Shown here piece after piece: positions 5,175 to 5,917 of a stretch of 5,917 bases of DNA. The first letter of the stretch is position 1. Each line of letters opens with the position of its first letter. The stretch is from an uncultured Oribacterium sp. GTDB taxonomy: Bacteria > Bacillota > Clostridia > Lachnospirales > Lachnospiraceae. The position numbers were made by a program, and so were the translations under genes. Under the pieces are notes generated by a model that worked only from the letters and a program-made list of their open reading frames with translations, had not been told where the DNA came from and ran no database searches. The stretch is from contig CAKQWR010000124.1 of the NCBI GenBank assembly GCA_934279105.1, positions 1 to 5,917 of the forward strand, given 5' to 3'.

Positions 5175-5876
5175 ATGCCACAGATTAATATTCTAGTTGT
5201 CGATGATGAAAAGGAAATCGCCGAGCTCGTCGAGATTTATCTCGTCAGTGATGGCTACAAGGTATTTAAGGCCTACAATGCAGAGGAAGGTTTAAAGATT
5301 CTGGATGAGCAGGAGATTCATCTTGTGCTGCTCGATATTATGATGCCGGGCATGAATGGTCTCGAGATGTGCCGGAAGATCCGGACGAAGTCGAATATCC
5401 CGATCATCATGCTGTCCGCGAAGTCCACAGATCTCGATAAGATCGTAGGTCTCACCGGTGGTGCAGATGATTATGTAACGAAGCCGTTTAACCCGCTGGA
5501 GCTGACTGCACGTGTAAAATCGCAGCTTCGTCGCTATACGCAGCTGAATCCGAATGCTGCAAATCAGTTCACCAGCAATGAAATCACCATCCGAAATATG
5601 ACCATCAACAAGGATAATCACCGCGTGGTGATTGATGGCGAGGAAATCAAGCTGACGCCGATCGAGTTCGATATTCTGTTCCTTCTGGCGTCGCATCCGG
5701 GCAAGGTCTTTTCAACCGACGAGATTTTCGAGAAGGTATGGAATGAAAAGGTGTATGAGGCCAACAACACCGTCATGGTGCATATCCGTCGTCTTCGTGG
5801 AAAGATGAAGGAGGACAGTCGTGAGAACAAGATTATTTCGACCGTATGGGGTGTTGGTTATAAAATCGAGAAGTAA
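5175..5876 (+). CDS. OmpR/PhoB-family DNA-binding response regulator (VanR-like)
   Basis: The 233-residue two-component transcription regulator has a receiver domain (about 4-118) with the acidic pair D10/D11, phospho-acceptor D54 in VLLDIMMPGMNG (51-62), S81 at the conserved Thr/Ser position, Y100 as the switch aromatic and K103 in TKP. A linker of about 15 residues leads to the winged-helix DNA-binding domain (about 136-232). Its hallmarks are LTPIEFDIL (160-168), the recognition-helix stretch NNTVMVHIRRLRGK (197-210) and WGVGYK (225-230) in the wing. The receiver resembles VanR-type regulators, which often respond to cell-envelope signals, but the name alone does not prove that here. It should be phosphorylated by a sensor kinase, probably encoded downstream beyond the window. 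All catalytic residues are present, so the protein should be phosphorylation-competent. Targets are unknown. Confidence 0.95.
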   Translation: MPQINILVVDDEKEIAELVEIYLVSDGYKVFKAYNAEEGLKILDEQEIHLVLLDIMMPGMNGLEMCRKIRTKSNIPIIMLSAKSTDLDKIVGLTGGADDYVTKPFNPLELTARVKSQLRRYTQLNPNAANQFTSNEITIRNMTINKDNHRVVIDGEEIKLTPIEFDILFLLASHPGKVFSTDEIFEKVWNEKVYEANNTVMVHIRRLRGKMKEDSRENKIISTVWGVGYKIEK

Positions 5877-5883
5877 ACGCCGG

Positions 5884-5917
5884 ATGTATGTGCGCAAATA
5901 CCAGAAGCCAGGCATGA
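5884..5917 (+). CDS. Possible start of the next gene, cut by the window end
   Basis: An ATG at 5884, 7 bp after the regulator stop codon, opens a frame that stays open for the remaining 11 codons (peptide start MYVRKYQKPGM). Another in-frame ATG is at 5914. No good Shine-Dalgarno sequence precedes 5884, and the same frame could be entered from a GTG at 5851 overlapping the regulator. A histidine kinase gene is the usual neighbour of an OmpR-type regulator, and a short basic N-terminus before a first membrane helix would fit. The visible residues are too few to identify it. Confidence 0.35.
   Translation, partial: MYVRKYQKPGM

Overview
The window is about half G+C and reads like the chromosome of a low-to-mid-GC Firmicute, most likely a Clostridia member of the Lachnospiraceae type. 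The grounds are purine-rich Shine-Dalgarno sites, a fused chorismate mutase-prephenate dehydratase, and a VanR-like OmpR-family response regulator. The family-level placement is inference; no rRNA or other marker gene is present. All five complete genes lie on the + strand.

Layout. Bases 1-493 hold no convincing complete gene. They contain two different long imperfect palindromes (about 117-211 and 306-466) with a good sigma-A-type promoter between them (TTGCAC, 17 bp, TAGAAT; 248-276). The second palindrome is a near-continuous 161-bp hairpin that would sit in the 5' leader of the first gene. Next come a DUF2142 polytopic membrane protein (494-2062), an ABC-2 type polysaccharide-export permease of the Wzm/TagG kind (2213-3028), a PlsC-type 1-acylglycerol-3-phosphate acyltransferase (3179-3931), the bifunctional P-protein PheA (3944-5092) and an OmpR/PhoB-family response regulator (5175-5876). 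The start of a further gene, by position possibly the partner histidine kinase, may begin at 5884 and runs off the end.

How the genes may work together. The first three act at or in the membrane: a DUF2142 protein of the sort found in cell-surface polysaccharide loci, a glycan exporter subunit, and a phospholipid-synthesis acyltransferase. The permease has no ATPase gene beside it in this window. plsC and pheA are 12 bp apart and are probably co-transcribed; phenylalanine synthesis has no obvious link to the envelope genes. The response regulator follows pheA after 82 bp and has its own strong ribosome binding site.

No transposase, CRISPR array, tRNA, rRNA or toxin-antitoxin pair was seen, and no convincing T-tailed terminator. 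The coding genes are ordinary family members. The unexplained structure is in the non-coding DNA: the two large palindromes at the left end, a cluster of small GC-rich hairpins before plsC (3077-3164), and two short reading frames that overlap the starts of the permease and response-regulator genes.
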